Numbered from the stretch's first letter, positions 28,237 to 36,546 are shown. The stretch is 64,000 bases of DNA from Roseiarcus sp963835885 (GCA_963835885.1 CAWIHF010000031.1:1-64000); one strand, 5' to 3'. Translations and numbers: made by a program. The notes: generated from the sequence alone by a model not told the origin.

Positions 28237-28370
28237 TCCATTCAGCGCGCGCTCCTTCGCCCCAGACCGACTGCACGGTGGCGTCGGCGAACGAGAGAAG
28301 CCGTCTCGGCTTCCTCAAGCTCGACATCCTTAATCGACGCGGGTGCGTCGCTCAAGCCGCGCCCGCGACG

Positions 28371-29354
28371 CTATCCGACCGTCACCACCAGCCTTCCCCG
28401 GGTCTCGCCCTTCACGATCCGCCGGCCGAACTCGAACACTTCGTCGAACGGGATCGTCTGCGTCATCGCCGCGAGCTTTCGCTGATCGAGTTCGACGGCG
28501 AGCCGCCGCCACGCCTCGAGCCGCACCGGCATCGGACAATTCACGCTGTCGATGCCGAGCAAAGACACGCTGCGCAGGATGAACGGAGCGACGGTCGTCG
28601 GCAGGTCCATGCCGCCGGCGAGGCCGCAAGCGGCGACCGCTCCGCCGTAGCGGGTCTGTGCGAGAACGTTGGCGAGCGTTGTCGAGCCGACGCTGTCGAC
28701 GGCCGCGGCCCATTGCTCCTTGCCCAGCGGTTTGCCGGGCGCGGCGAGCGTCGCGCGCTCGATGATCTCCGCCGCGCCGAGCCCCTTCAGGTAGTCGGCT
28801 TCGCTGGCCCGACCGGTCGAGGCGATGACCTTCCAGCCCTTGTCGGCGAGCAGGGAAATCGCGGTCGAGCCGACACCGCCGGCGGCGCCTGTCACCAGCG
28901 CCGGCCCCGAAGCGGGCGTCAGCCCGTGCCGTTCGATCGCCATCACGGCCAGCATCGCGGTGTAGCCGGCCGTTCCGATCGCCATCGCCTGCGCCCGGGT
29001 GAGGCCGGCCGGCAGTTTGATCAGCCAATCGCCCTTGACCCGGGCCCGTTCGGCGTATCCGCCGAAATGGGTCTCGCTCAGTCCGTAGCCATTGAGGACC
29101 ACCTCGTCGCCTGGCGAGAAGCCGGAATGGCCGGAACTCTCGACCACGCCCGCAAGGTCGATCCCGAGCACCATCGGAAACCGTCGGATGATCGCCGACT
29201 TCCCCGATAGCGCGAGTCCGTCCTTGTAATTGACGGTCGAGTGGGTGACGCGGACCGTCACGTCGCCGTCCATCAGCTCGGATTCTTCCATTTCGACGAA
29301 GCGGACGTCCTGTCCGGCGTCGGTCTTGTCGGCTCGAACGGCTTTGAACGGCAT
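28371..29354 (-). CDS. acuI: Acrylyl-CoA reductase (YhdH/AcuI)
   Basis: A 327-residue zinc-less MDR-superfamily NADPH oxidoreductase. Markers: 'VTHSTVNYKDGLALSGKS', 'PMVLGIDLAGVVESS', 'LNGYGLSETHFGGYAERAR', the Rossmann 'LVTGAAGGVGSTAISLLADKGW', 'GLAGGMDLPTTVAPFILR' and 'LLGIDSVNCPM'. This pattern is diagnostic for the YhdH/AcuI subfamily that reduces acrylyl-CoA to propionyl-CoA, protecting cells from acrylate and taking part in 3-hydroxypropionate/DMSP metabolism. Length is normal. It stands alone here. Confidence 0.93.
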   Translation of the reverse strand: MPFKAVRADKTDAGQDVRFVEMEESELMDGDVTVRVTHSTVNYKDGLALSGKSAIIRRFPMVLGIDLAGVVESSGHSGFSPGDEVVLNGYGLSETHFGGYAERARVKGDWLIKLPAGLTRAQAMAIGTAGYTAMLAVMAIERHGLTPASGPALVTGAAGGVGSTAISLLADKGWKVIASTGRASEADYLKGLGAAEIIERATLAAPGKPLGKEQWAAAVDSVGSTTLANVLAQTRYGGAVAACGLAGGMDLPTTVAPFILRSVSLLGIDSVNCPMPVRLEAWRRLAVELDQRKLAAMTQTIPFDEVFEFGRRIVKGETRGRLVVTVG

Positions 29355-29439
29355 GGGATTCGCCTTTTGCTTGGGATCAGCGCTGGGGTCGGTCGAGGAT
29401 CAGAATATCCGGATCGCAAGCCGGGCGAAATGCGCCTGA

Positions 29440-29635
29440 TGCGTTCAGGCTTGAATTCCCTGCGAACAGCGAAATAAACAGCGAATGGCGTTTTTCGGCT
29501 CGAATCGCCCGAATAAACCGCTGTTATCCCAGGGGCTTGCGCCGGAATTCCTAAGGTCGGAACAGGGGATTTATTCGAGCGAACAGCGGATTCATTCGCC
29601 GCAAATGGGTCGAAACAGCGAATGCGCTTGAATGG
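29440..29635. repeat. Extragenic repeats of the AACAGCGAAT type
   Basis: The gap between acuI and the small gene at 29640 contains at least five copies, in both orientations, of a core AACAGNG(A/G)AT: GAACAGCGAAATAAACAGCGAAT at 29464-29486 (20-base maximum observed in parts), GGAACAGGGGATTTATTCG at about 29559, GAACAGCGGATTCATTCG at about 29580, and GAAACAGCGAATGCG at about 29613. A sister cluster lies at 33235-33400. No gene is seen here. Confidence 0.5.
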
Positions 29636-29639
29636 CGCC

Positions 29640-29897
29640 CTAATGCCGCCGCAAGTCGGAAAATTCGCCTGCGGAAACCCGGTCGGCGAGACGGGTGGCG
29701 ACCTGCGCCGCGCCGTCTTCGCCGTGTACGGCGACCAGTTCGCACATCGCGGCGCAGAGCGCCGCGTCGGCGAGCGCCTCGGCGTCGATTCCGTCGAGCG
29801 CGGCGAGCGCGAACGCCTCGCTCACATAGGTCAGGGCCGCCTCCCGGGCGTCGGCGTCGTGGCGCTCCTCGAGATGAATCGGCAGGGCGGTCGGCAT
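29640..29897 (-). CDS. Small hypothetical protein, promoter displaced by IS1595
   Basis: An 85-residue acidic, Ala-rich helical protein ('ALTYVSEAFALAALDGIDAEALADAALCAAMCELVAVHGED' spans residues 22-62) ending HHR-like 'FSDLRRH'. No known domain recognised. The ATG at 29897 is only 7 bases from the left target duplication of an IS1595 element at 29905-30961, so its native upstream region now lies beyond the IS: the minus-strand sequence just past the element contains TTGCAT and TATAAAATA. Expression may now depend on the IS end. Coding style matches the genome. Confidence 0.6.
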   Translation of the reverse strand: MPTALPIHLEERHDADAREAALTYVSEAFALAALDGIDAEALADAALCAAMCELVAVHGEDGAAQVATRLADRVSAGEFSDLRRH

Positions 29898-29911
29898 GGT
29901 TAGTTATTTTA

Positions 29912-30954
29912 AGCTCAATTCGCGTTAGATTGATATCATCATTTGGGCTCCTCCGCCGATGGCGGCATTGAGGCATGCTCGGGGCGTGGGATTGTGCTTG
30001 AGGCCGGCGAGGTGGAACCACCTGAGGTAGCTGTCGAGGTATTTTGTGGCAATGCCGCGACGGGGGCGCAGGAAGGTTTTGAGGCTCTCATGGCGACTGT
30101 TGACGGTCTGGATGTGTAATTCGCCGCGGACGCGTTCACCTTTCGACTGGTTGAGCGCTTCATGGCTGACGCCGAGGGCGGCGGCGCAAGGCGGGTAGAC
30201 GTTATTGCCGTCGGTGACGAGCAAGGTGTCCTTACCCAGAATGGGCGCGAGCACCGGCTTGATGGTCTGGGCGGTCACGGCCGAGAGGACGGCGCTGATG
30301 GTGGCGCCGCTCCGGTCGGCGGCCACCAGGATCGGCGTCTGTTCGTCCGAAAGGCCGCGCTTGGCTGCTTTTCCGCCCCGCCTGCGAGCCTTGCGACCGA
30401 GGCGACGCTCGCCCTTACAGCTTGATAATATATAGGTTTCGTCGACTTCGACGATGCCGCTCAACAGGCGCGTGGGGTTCTTGGCGGCGCGCAGGAAGCG
30501 ATGTCGCCAGCGGAACGCCGTGCTCACCGCCACCCCGCACCGCTCGGCCGAGGCGGCCACCGTCTCGCCCTCGCTCAACGACTGACCAAAATCAAGCCAG
30601 CGTTCCTTCTTGCGCAATCGGGCCAGCGGCGTTCCGGTCAGCGCATTGAAGCTTCTGCGGCAATCCTTGCAGCGGAAACGGCGCAGGCCGTCGGTTCGGC
30701 CCCCGCCCACCGACGCCCCGCCGCAGTGCGGACAGCGCCGCGCCTCGCCCAAGCGCTCCTCGATCGCCGCCGCCACCGCCGCTCTGGGCTGCCGGCCGGC
30801 CAGCACCGCCTCGAGCTCCTGGCGCTGCTTTGCCGTCAGACCGTCGATCTCCGCCAGCCACGCTCGAAACATCCCCTGATCCATCGCTATCCCCTGTCAA
30901 TCCATAATAAATCGTAGCACAAACAGGCCACCTCAATCTAACGCTAATTGAGCT
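29912..30954 (-). mobile_element. Complete IS1595-family insertion sequence with target duplication
   Basis: About 1043 bp. Terminal inverted repeats: AGCTCAATTCGCGTTAGATT at 29912-29931 and, inverted at the right end (30954 back), AGCTCAATTAGCGTTAGATT, differing at one position. Flanking TATTTTA at 29905-29911 and 30955-30961 is a 7-bp (family norm 8) target duplication. It carries one intact transposase gene. The near-perfect ends indicate recent insertion. Confidence 0.85.
29925..30884 (-). CDS. IS1595-family transposase
   Basis: A 319-residue transposase with an N-terminal zinc ribbon ('RRCPHCGGASVGGG' and 'RFRCKDCRRSFNALTGTPL'), a helix-turn-helix ('ETVAASAERCGVAVSTAFRWRHRFL'), and the ISXO2-like catalytic domain: first Asp in 'LSGIVEVDETYIL', second in 'DTLLVTDGNNVY', and the Asn/Lys part in 'HIQTVNSRHESLKTFLRPRRG'. 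This DDNK/DDE arrangement is typical of IS1595. Intact and inside complete terminal repeats, so potentially active. Confidence 0.93.
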   Translation of the reverse strand: MDQGMFRAWLAEIDGLTAKQRQELEAVLAGRQPRAAVAAAIEERLGEARRCPHCGGASVGGGRTDGLRRFRCKDCRRSFNALTGTPLARLRKKERWLDFGQSLSEGETVAASAERCGVAVSTAFRWRHRFLRAAKNPTRLLSGIVEVDETYILSSCKGERRLGRKARRRGGKAAKRGLSDEQTPILVAADRSGATISAVLSAVTAQTIKPVLAPILGKDTLLVTDGNNVYPPCAAALGVSHEALNQSKGERVRGELHIQTVNSRHESLKTFLRPRRGIATKYLDSYLRWFHLAGLKHNPTPRACLNAAIGGGAQMMISI

Positions 30955-31058
30955 TATTTTATAAGTTTGAATCGGCGATGGCGATGCAAGTCGTTTAGAA
31001 AGGTTAACCGGCCCCCGGATCGGCACACGGTCGCGCCGGCGCCTTTGGGAGCAGTGGG

Positions 31059-31793
31059 ATGTGCGGACGCTATGCGATCACCTTGCCGCCGGAGGCGGTG
31101 CGCAGCTATTTCGCCTTCGTCGAACGCCCGAATTTTCCGCCCCGCTACAACATCGCGCCGACCCAGCCCATTCCGGTCGTGCTCGCCGATCCACCGAGCA
31201 AGGGCGGAGCGAGACATTTCGTTCTGATGCGCTGGGGCTTCCTGCCGGGCTTCGTCAAGGACCCGAAGACTTTTCCGCTCATCATCAACGCCCGGGCCGA
31301 AACGCTTGCCGAAAGACCCAGTTTCCGGGCCGCGCTCAGGCGACGGCGCTGCCTGGTGATCGCCGACGGGTTCTACGAATGGCGGAGGGAGGCGGCGGCC
31401 GAGCGGGCGCCGGCAGCCGGGCAGGCGGCCCTATCTCATTCGCCGAACGAGCGGCGAGCCGATGGGCTTCGCCGGCCTCACGAGACCTGGAGCGATCCGA
31501 GCGGGGGCGAAATCGACACGGCCTGCATCGTCACCACGGCCGCCAACCGGCTCGTCGGCCGGCTGCACGACCGGATGCCGGCGATCCTCGACCCCGACGC
31601 TTTCGCCGCCTGGCTCGACGTCGACCGGGTCGACCCTGCCGAGGCGCTCGCGCTCGTCAAGCCGGCGCCCGAGGAGGCGCTCGAGCTCGTGGAAGTCGGC
31701 CCGGCGGTCAACCGCGTCGCCAACGACGACGAAAGCCTGCAGAGGCCGGTCGCGGCCCCCATCCGCGCCGAGTTCAGCGAAACGCTGTTCTGA
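31059..31793 (+). CDS. yedK: SOS response-associated peptidase/DNA-crosslinking protein YedK (HMCES), with compensating frameshifts
   Basis: An SRAP-domain protein that forms a covalent link to abasic sites in single-stranded DNA. The catalytic Cys2 ('MCGRYAIT'), 'RYNIAPTQPIPVV', 'RWGFLPGFV', the Asn in 'IINARAETL', Glu in 'ADGFYEWRRE' and His in 'RLHDRMPAIL' are all present. Between 'AGQAA' and 'ETWSDP' the frame reads 'LSHSPNERRADGLRRPH', while the neighbouring frame gives the expected 'RPYLIRRTSGEPMGFAGL'. Thus two cancelling indels near 31425 and 31480 scramble about 18 residues. The remainder is full length (244 residues). Confidence 0.9.
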   Translation: MCGRYAITLPPEAVRSYFAFVERPNFPPRYNIAPTQPIPVVLADPPSKGGARHFVLMRWGFLPGFVKDPKTFPLIINARAETLAERPSFRAALRRRRCLVIADGFYEWRREAAAERAPAAGQAALSHSPNERRADGLRRPHETWSDPSGGEIDTACIVTTAANRLVGRLHDRMPAILDPDAFAAWLDVDRVDPAEALALVKPAPEEALELVEVGPAVNRVANDDESLQRPVAAPIRAEFSETLF

Positions 31794-31857
31794 CCTTGCC
31801 CGGCGGCCCCTCAGGCGGCATGACTGGAGCCTGATCGACTCTTCTCACGAGGAGCCC

Positions 31858-32519
31858 ATGGCCGAGCGAAACAAGCCTCCGCGGGAAAAACCGCCGCGCG
31901 TGTCTGGCCGCCGTTCACGGCCCCGACGGACTCCTGCGCTGCCCCTGGCCCGGCGCCGATCCGCTCTATGTCGCCTATCACGACGAGGAATGGGGAACGC
32001 CGGAATACGACGACCGCGCCCTGTTCGAGAAGCTGGTGCTCGACGGATTCCAGGCGGGACTGTCGTGGATCACCATCCTGCGCAAGCGCCCGGCCTTCCG
32101 CGCCGCCTTCGACGGCTTCGAGCCGGAGCGGATCGCGCGCTGGGACGATGGGCAAGAAGGAGGCGCTGATGCTCGACGCCGGCATCGTGCGCAACCGCGC
32201 CAAGATCGAGGCGACGCGTGGCGCTCGCCCGCATCTACTCTCGACCTCAACGAGAAGGGCGGCTTCGCAAAGCACCTTTGGAGCTTCGTCGGCGGCCGGC
32301 CGATCCAGCCCGGACGCAAAAGCCTCGCCGACATTCCGGCCGAGAGCGAGGAGTCGCGCGCCATGGCCAAGGACCTGCGCGCCCGCGGCGGCAATTTCGT
32401 CGGCCCGACCATCGTCTACGCCTTCATGCAGGCGACCGGCATGGTCAACGACCATCTCGTCGACTGCTGCCGCCACGAGGCCTGCCGGGCGCTGGCCCGC
32501 GATCTTGCGCCGGGCATGA
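31858..32519 (+). pseudogene. tag: DNA-3-methyladenine glycosylase I, broken by several indels
   Basis: The HhH glycosylase Tag that excises 3-methyladenine is recognisable in pieces. 'GLLRCPWPGADPLYVAYHDE', 'FEKLVLDGFQAGLSWITILR' and 'FDGFEPERIARWDD' are in one frame; 'KKEALMLDAGIVRNRAKIEA' (32150-32215) is in another; 'LDLNEKGGFAKHLWSFV', 'RGGNFVGPTIVYAFMQATGM' and 'NDHLVDCCRH' return to the first. The ATG at 31858 is in a third frame relative to the start of homology, implying a further indel near 31895. At least three one-base changes are needed. Every core motif survives, so sequence error is a serious alternative to gene death. Ends at or overlapping the next gene. Confidence 0.75.
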
Positions 32520-33128
32520 GCGACTGCGGCGCGCGCCGCGCCTGGCAGCGCATGCTGTCGGGCCGGCGGCTCGACCTGATCGATCCTTCGCCGGTCGACG
32601 TGGAGATCGCCGACATCGCCCATGGGCTGGCGCGGGTCGCGCGCTGGAACGGCCAGACGTTCGGGCCGGAGATCTTCTCGGTCGCCCAGCATTCGCTGCT
32701 GGTCGAGGCCCTGTTCGCCGCCGGCGCGCCGGCAGCCGACCGCGAGCATGCGCCTCGCCGCGCTGCTGCACGACGCGCCCGAATATGTGATCGGCGACAT
32801 GATCTCGCCGTTCAAGGCGGCGATCGGGGGCGACTACAGGCGGGTCGAGGCGCGGCTCATGCAGGCGATCCACATCCGCTTCGGGCTGCCGGCGACGCTC
32901 GCCCCCGAGCTCGCCAAGCGGATCAAGGCGGCCGATCGCGTCTCGGCCTATATGGAAGCGACGGGGCTGGCGGGCTTTGCGGTCGGCGAGGCGCGAAAAC
33001 TGTTCGGCGCGCCGGACGTTTCGCTCGACCGCTTCGCCGCCTATCTCGAGCCGATGCGCCCGGCCGACGTCGAGGCGCGCTTTCTCGGCCGCTTCGGCGA
33101 ACTCGACGCCGCGGCGGCGAGGCCGTAG
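32516..33128 (+). pseudogene. HD-domain phosphohydrolase (YfbR-like), one frameshift
   Basis: An HD-superfamily hydrolase resembling 5'-deoxynucleotidase/YfbR-like proteins. The N-terminal part 'WQRMLSGRRLDLIDPSPVDV' through 'GQTFGPEIFSVAQHSLLVEA' (first metal His) lies in one frame; after base 32749 an extra C shifts the frame and the HD motif 'LAALLHDAPEYVIGDMISPF' and the C-terminal 'IKAADRVSAYMEATGLAGF' are read in the next. Removal of that base restores an uninterrupted protein of about 200 residues. Start at ATG 32516 probably overlaps the tag stop (ATGA); ATG 32551 is an alternative. Confidence 0.75.
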
Positions 33129-33234
33129 CGCGGTGACTCCAACACTCCGATCCTCCCCGATCGCATGGAACAGAACCCTCCGGCCGTGAGGAAGTCGGGG
33201 CCCTGAGCGCGGGCGAATTCCCTGGTAACTGGGA

Positions 33235-33400
33235 AAACAACAGGGAATCTTTCGCATTTTGGCCGCTTTTCGAAAAAACCGCGCCAAAAAGCTTCACGAT
33301 TCCAAGCGATTCCACCAAAATTCCCTATGCGGACGAACAGGGAATTTTTTTGGCGGAGCAGGGAATTCAAATTCCCTGCTCGGCGGAGAACAGGGATATC
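33235..33400. repeat. Extragenic repeats of the AACAGGGAATT type
   Basis: An intergenic cluster with AACAGGGAATC (33240), AATTCCCTATGCGG (33319), GAACAGGGAATTTTTTTGG (33335), GAGCAGGGAATTCAAATTCCC (palindromic, near 33357) and GAACAGGGATATC (33388). The core matches the 29440-29635 cluster except G for C in the fifth to seventh positions. No gene is seen between 33129 and 33527. Confidence 0.5.
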
Positions 33401-33527
33401 TCGTCTCTCACGCGCGCTCTGTCGATGCCATCCGGGCGCGGGCGTGTGGGGAAAATCAGAAGATAGCCAAAAAACAAACATGTGGATCAGCCTCGCCAGA
33501 GCCTGAAGCAATCCTGATGAACCGTGG

Positions 33528-33749
33528 CCGTCATTGCGAGCTTGGACCGCCCTCGAGGGGGATTTCCGTGAATGGAACCGAATGTCATCCTGGCGCGCCC
33601 CGCGTCCGCGCGCTCGTTCGTGTCCTTTGTGGTCAACCTTCGTGTCCTTTGTGGTAAATATCTAACACCAAGGACACGAAGAATCGCCACAAAGGACAGG
33701 AAGAAACACGAAGATCTGCGTTGCTTCTTCGCTTCGCTCGCAACGACGG
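33528..33749. repeat. Composite inverted-repeat element with internal 16-bp direct repeats
   Basis: Outer arms CCGTCATTGCGAGC (33528-33541) and GCTCGCAACGACGG (33736-33749) are complementary at 13 of 14 positions. Inside, TTCGTGTCCTTTGTGG occurs twice in direct orientation (33617-33632, 33639-33654) and twice in diverged inverted form (CCAAGGACACGAA at 33668, CCACAAAGGACAGGAA at 33687). The transcript could fold into a long hairpin. The outer motif resembles widespread 'CATTGCGAGCGAAGCG' bacterial repeats. It ends 22 bases before a start codon. Confidence 0.6.
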
Positions 33750-33771
33750 GTCCGAATGAAAAAGGAATTTG

Positions 33772-34287
33772 ATGCCTCGCCTTCATGTCTGCTCGCTCGC
33801 GCTCGTCGCCGTGACCGTCGAGAGGACCGGCGCCCGCTCGCTCGTCACGCTGCTCAAGCCCGACGGGACCATCGTCGAGCGCCCGCGGACCATCGCGCCC
33901 GAGCGGCATCTCACGCTCGCCATCTCCGACATCGTCGCGCCGATGGAAGGGCAGACGCTGGCGGAGCGCGCCCATATCGAAAACCTCCTCGACTTCGTCC
34001 GCGGCTGGGACCGCGCCGAGCCGATGCTGATCCATTGCTTCGCCGGCGTCAGCCGCTCGACCGCCGCCGCCTTCATCGCCGCCTGCGCGCTGAACCCGCG
34101 CCGCGACGAATTCGACATCGCCCGGGCGCTGCGCGCCGCCTCGCCGACCGCGACCCCGAACGCCCACCTCGTCGCCCTCGCCGACGCCGCGCTCGAGCGC
34201 GGCGGGCGGATGACGGATGCGATCGCCGGGATCGGCCGGGGCGAGATGTGTCTCGAGGGGACGCCGTTCGCGCTGGAGCTGGGGTAG
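33772..34287 (+). CDS. Protein tyrosine phosphatase-like protein
   Basis: A 171-residue cysteine phosphatase: the P-loop HCxxxxxRS is 'LIHCFAGVSRSTAAAFIAAC', preceded by a general-acid-type Asp in 'AISDIVAPMEG'. C-terminal 'PNAHLVALADAALERGGRM' is typical of the small alphaproteobacterial tyrosine/dual-specificity phosphatase family. Start ATG 33772 has AAAGGA seven bases upstream. Substrate unknown. It is the last core-like gene before the AT-rich operon at 34.7-38.2 kb. Confidence 0.88.
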   Translation: MPRLHVCSLALVAVTVERTGARSLVTLLKPDGTIVERPRTIAPERHLTLAISDIVAPMEGQTLAERAHIENLLDFVRGWDRAEPMLIHCFAGVSRSTAAAFIAACALNPRRDEFDIARALRAASPTATPNAHLVALADAALERGGRMTDAIAGIGRGEMCLEGTPFALELG

Positions 34288-34725
34288 GGGGGTTCGACAT
34301 ATTGTTCGAAAGGCGCTCGGAACGGCTTACCGTGGAAGTTGCATCCGAGAGGAAAGGCTCACGGCGCGGCAGGCGGGCGCCGGCGCGCGACGGTTGCGTC
34401 GAGGAGAGCGCGTCCGGCGTTCAAAAAATGCGGCCAGTGTGCTGTTGACCGACGATTGAAGCCAAACAAGCCTCCAAAACCCCTTCCATCTCCTTCCGTT
34501 TCTTTCCGCCGAACGAGACTCACTGCCTGGCCTATGCATTCCCGTGCTCACGCTTCGTCTTCGGGCTCGCGACCGAAAAACGCACGGATCGGGAGCGGTG
34601 TGGTTCGCTACTCCTTCTCCGCAGTGGACTGGCGCCACCTATCCTCGCCGACTTCCCGGCGCAGTGTCGCCGTAGCCCCCGGCGGCGTTCGTCGCGGCGA
34701 TCGAGAGAAGTCTCGGCCGCGCCCT
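34288..34725. other. Intergenic stretch with no recognised gene
   Basis: About 440 bases at the boundary between the phosphatase gene and the FRG-domain operon. No frame shows conserved motifs, and no repeat or RNA structure stood out. Base composition shifts from GC-rich to mixed, consistent with an island edge. Confidence 0.4.
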
Positions 34726-35622
34726 CTAAGAGCTACTGCGGGATTGAATGTCCCATGCATGGCCCGTTCTTCGCCCGTAATTATAGCTGTTAACAACGTC
34801 GAACACAGCACCTTCATGATCTTCAAAAAGGAGCGTTCCCTTGGCTCCGACCATTTCAAGACGCTCCATGATTTCTCGGCCAACTCTGTGCGGTATGATT
34901 ACTTTTGTTAGAACCGGATAATTCGTGGGCCCCGGAATCTCAGGTTGATTCAGAAATTCTTCTAGATCGCTATAGCCAAGCATTTGGTAATTCATTGTGT
35001 CGTATATAAATACTCCAAGCTGTCTAATCATTCTTCGATTCCACGATGCGGGATATTCAAGATAATTTAGAACATGAATTGGGTACCCCGTTTCAAAAGT
35101 CTTATTGTGGTCGAATTTGAAAGAGTTATGTAAGTTGGCGACTTCAGCTCCATCGACAATTTTGCCGTTAAGGTCCCTTTTGGCTTTGATGTGCGCCCAT
35201 ATGCCTGCTAGCTCAAATATATTAATGCAATAAACGGCAGAACAGTCTTTCGAGCTTGCCTGAGAGGGTCGTACCCCATTAAACGCAAAAAACAAAGCAA
35301 CGTAAGGAGACATGCTGAAGTCAATCAATGGTGATGGAAGGCCGTAATGACGCGCGTATTCTAACCGGCCTCTTAAATCATTTTTGTCAAAGGGAACCGT
35401 AATTCCAATAGACGCTAAGTTTACTAAAAAATGATCAATCATATTCGATATATCAAAGACTGTAGTACGGCTCGGAGGGGTAATAAAATGGCGAGCAAGA
35501 GTGCTCTTAAGCTTCCACTCGGCGTTCTGATGTCCACGGAAGCGATTCCAACCTTTGGACTGAGTTTCAAGTACGTCAAAAGCTCCTGATGCAGTGCGTA
35601 CCTTAATAGTCTTTATTGTCAT
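34726..35622 (-). CDS. FRG-domain protein, last gene of the XRE-ParA operon
   Basis: A 298-residue protein with the FRG domain: 'WNRFRGHQNAEWKLKSTLAR' (the FRGH that names the family) and 'RLEYARHYGLPSPLIDFSMSPYVALFFAF' (the 'QHYG-P-LLDWT-P-VALFFA' block; residues about 90-118). Further 'CSAVYCINI' and 'YPASWNRRMIRQLGVFIY' fit. FRG proteins are of unknown biochemistry but recur in phage-defence and mobile contexts. Codon use is strikingly AT-richer than the flanks. ATG 35622 is used; a GTG at 35628 is in frame. A 122-base gap separates it from the preceding operon gene, so it could also have its own promoter. Confidence 0.85.
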   Translation of the reverse strand: MTIKTIKVRTASGAFDVLETQSKGWNRFRGHQNAEWKLKSTLARHFITPPSRTTVFDISNMIDHFLVNLASIGITVPFDKNDLRGRLEYARHYGLPSPLIDFSMSPYVALFFAFNGVRPSQASSKDCSAVYCINIFELAGIWAHIKAKRDLNGKIVDGAEVANLHNSFKFDHNKTFETGYPIHVLNYLEYPASWNRRMIRQLGVFIYDTMNYQMLGYSDLEEFLNQPEIPGPTNYPVLTKVIIPHRVGREIMERLEMVGAKGTLLFEDHEGAVFDVVNSYNYGRRTGHAWDIQSRSSS

Positions 35623-35744
35623 CTGCACGTGGACCTAATCAGAGGATACGAGCGATGTGGGGCCATGGCGGGAATCGGGGACGGCTAGAGCTCGCAGCAT
35701 GTCGCAGCACGCGGGGTTAAGTAACTCCGCTCAAACGCCTCTGC

Positions 35745-36536
35745 TCACACCATCACCCATATTGCGAGGGCGAGGCCGGCGATACTGGCAACGCCCGCGA
35801 GCAACTGGAACGTCCTGTTCTCCGCCATCCAATTCAGTGCTGTTCGCACTCGACCTCCATGCATCTGCCACCAGGTCGTGTTTGTCTTGAGCTGGCGTGA
35901 ATGAGCTCGATCCGCCAAATTTGCAATGACATCGACTTTGCGCAGGGTCGACTGATGCAGGCCGACGAAGTTGCGCTTCTCGAATGCTTCCGCTTCCTGC
36001 GGACCGGTCAGGAAATCGCGCGGCTTAATCGAGTTCCGCGCCAAAAGGTTCTCAAGCCGGGGATGGCCAATGTAGCCCACCCCGTAAATGTCAATAAGGA
36101 GACGGGAAAGGTCGATCTTCTTATCATCCTCGACGATTACAGGGGTGCCTTTCAGCACCCGATGACGATGTTCAAGCGCCGCGAAGCCGTAGTTTATGTC
36201 CCGCATATTCCAATGAAGGTACTTCATGCCCTTGTGGCTGCCTACGTGCTGATAAAACGCGTCGAGCATTTGACGCTCAAGATCGTCGTAATGGATCTCA
36301 ATCTGATCGAAGGGGATGGCACGCTCCTCGGCGACTTGATGGATCGAGAAGGAGAGCGTCTGACCAAAATCAAGGCGGCGCACCGCGATGGATGTGATCC
36401 GCGGTGAGGCACCATTCGGCCGCTGGTAGAAGCTCTCGCAAGAATAGTGGATGATCCAAGTATTGGCAGCGTCGACGAACAGCGAGTTCGAGCTTGGCCT
36501 CTGCGGCCTTTTGTTTGGCGGGAGCGGCGTCGTCAT
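35745..36536 (-). CDS. Tail-anchored protein with weak DEDD-exonuclease-fold resemblance
   Basis: A 263-residue protein ending in a single membrane helix ('LLAGVASIAGLALAIWVMV', residues about 244-262), so a C-terminal tail anchor. The soluble part has an order reminiscent of DnaQ-like exonucleases: 'WIIHYSCESF' near residue 30 (first motif, but Ser-Cys-Glu where Asp-x-Glu is expected), 'RITSIAVRRLDFGQTLSFSI', 'YLHWNMRDINYGFAALEHR' near 110 (second motif with Asp113), and 'LHQSTLRKVDVIANLADRA' near 195-210 (third motif, non-canonical spacing). Activity is therefore doubtful. It lies 10 bases after the next upstream gene in the operon. Fold assignment is my inference; 'unknown' is the safe label. 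Confidence 0.6.
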   Translation of the reverse strand: MTTPLPPNKRPQRPSSNSLFVDAANTWIIHYSCESFYQRPNGASPRITSIAVRRLDFGQTLSFSIHQVAEERAIPFDQIEIHYDDLERQMLDAFYQHVGSHKGMKYLHWNMRDINYGFAALEHRHRVLKGTPVIVEDDKKIDLSRLLIDIYGVGYIGHPRLENLLARNSIKPRDFLTGPQEAEAFEKRNFVGLHQSTLRKVDVIANLADRAHSRQLKTNTTWWQMHGGRVRTALNWMAENRTFQLLAGVASIAGLALAIWVMV

Positions 36537-36546
36537 TGTCTTTCAA

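Noticed and set aside
32036..33136. 366-codon frame joining Tag and HD-hydrolase parts as one fusion protein
   Set aside because: Each part is frame-scrambled at the join; the apparent fusion is produced by indels and a lost stop, not by domain architecture.
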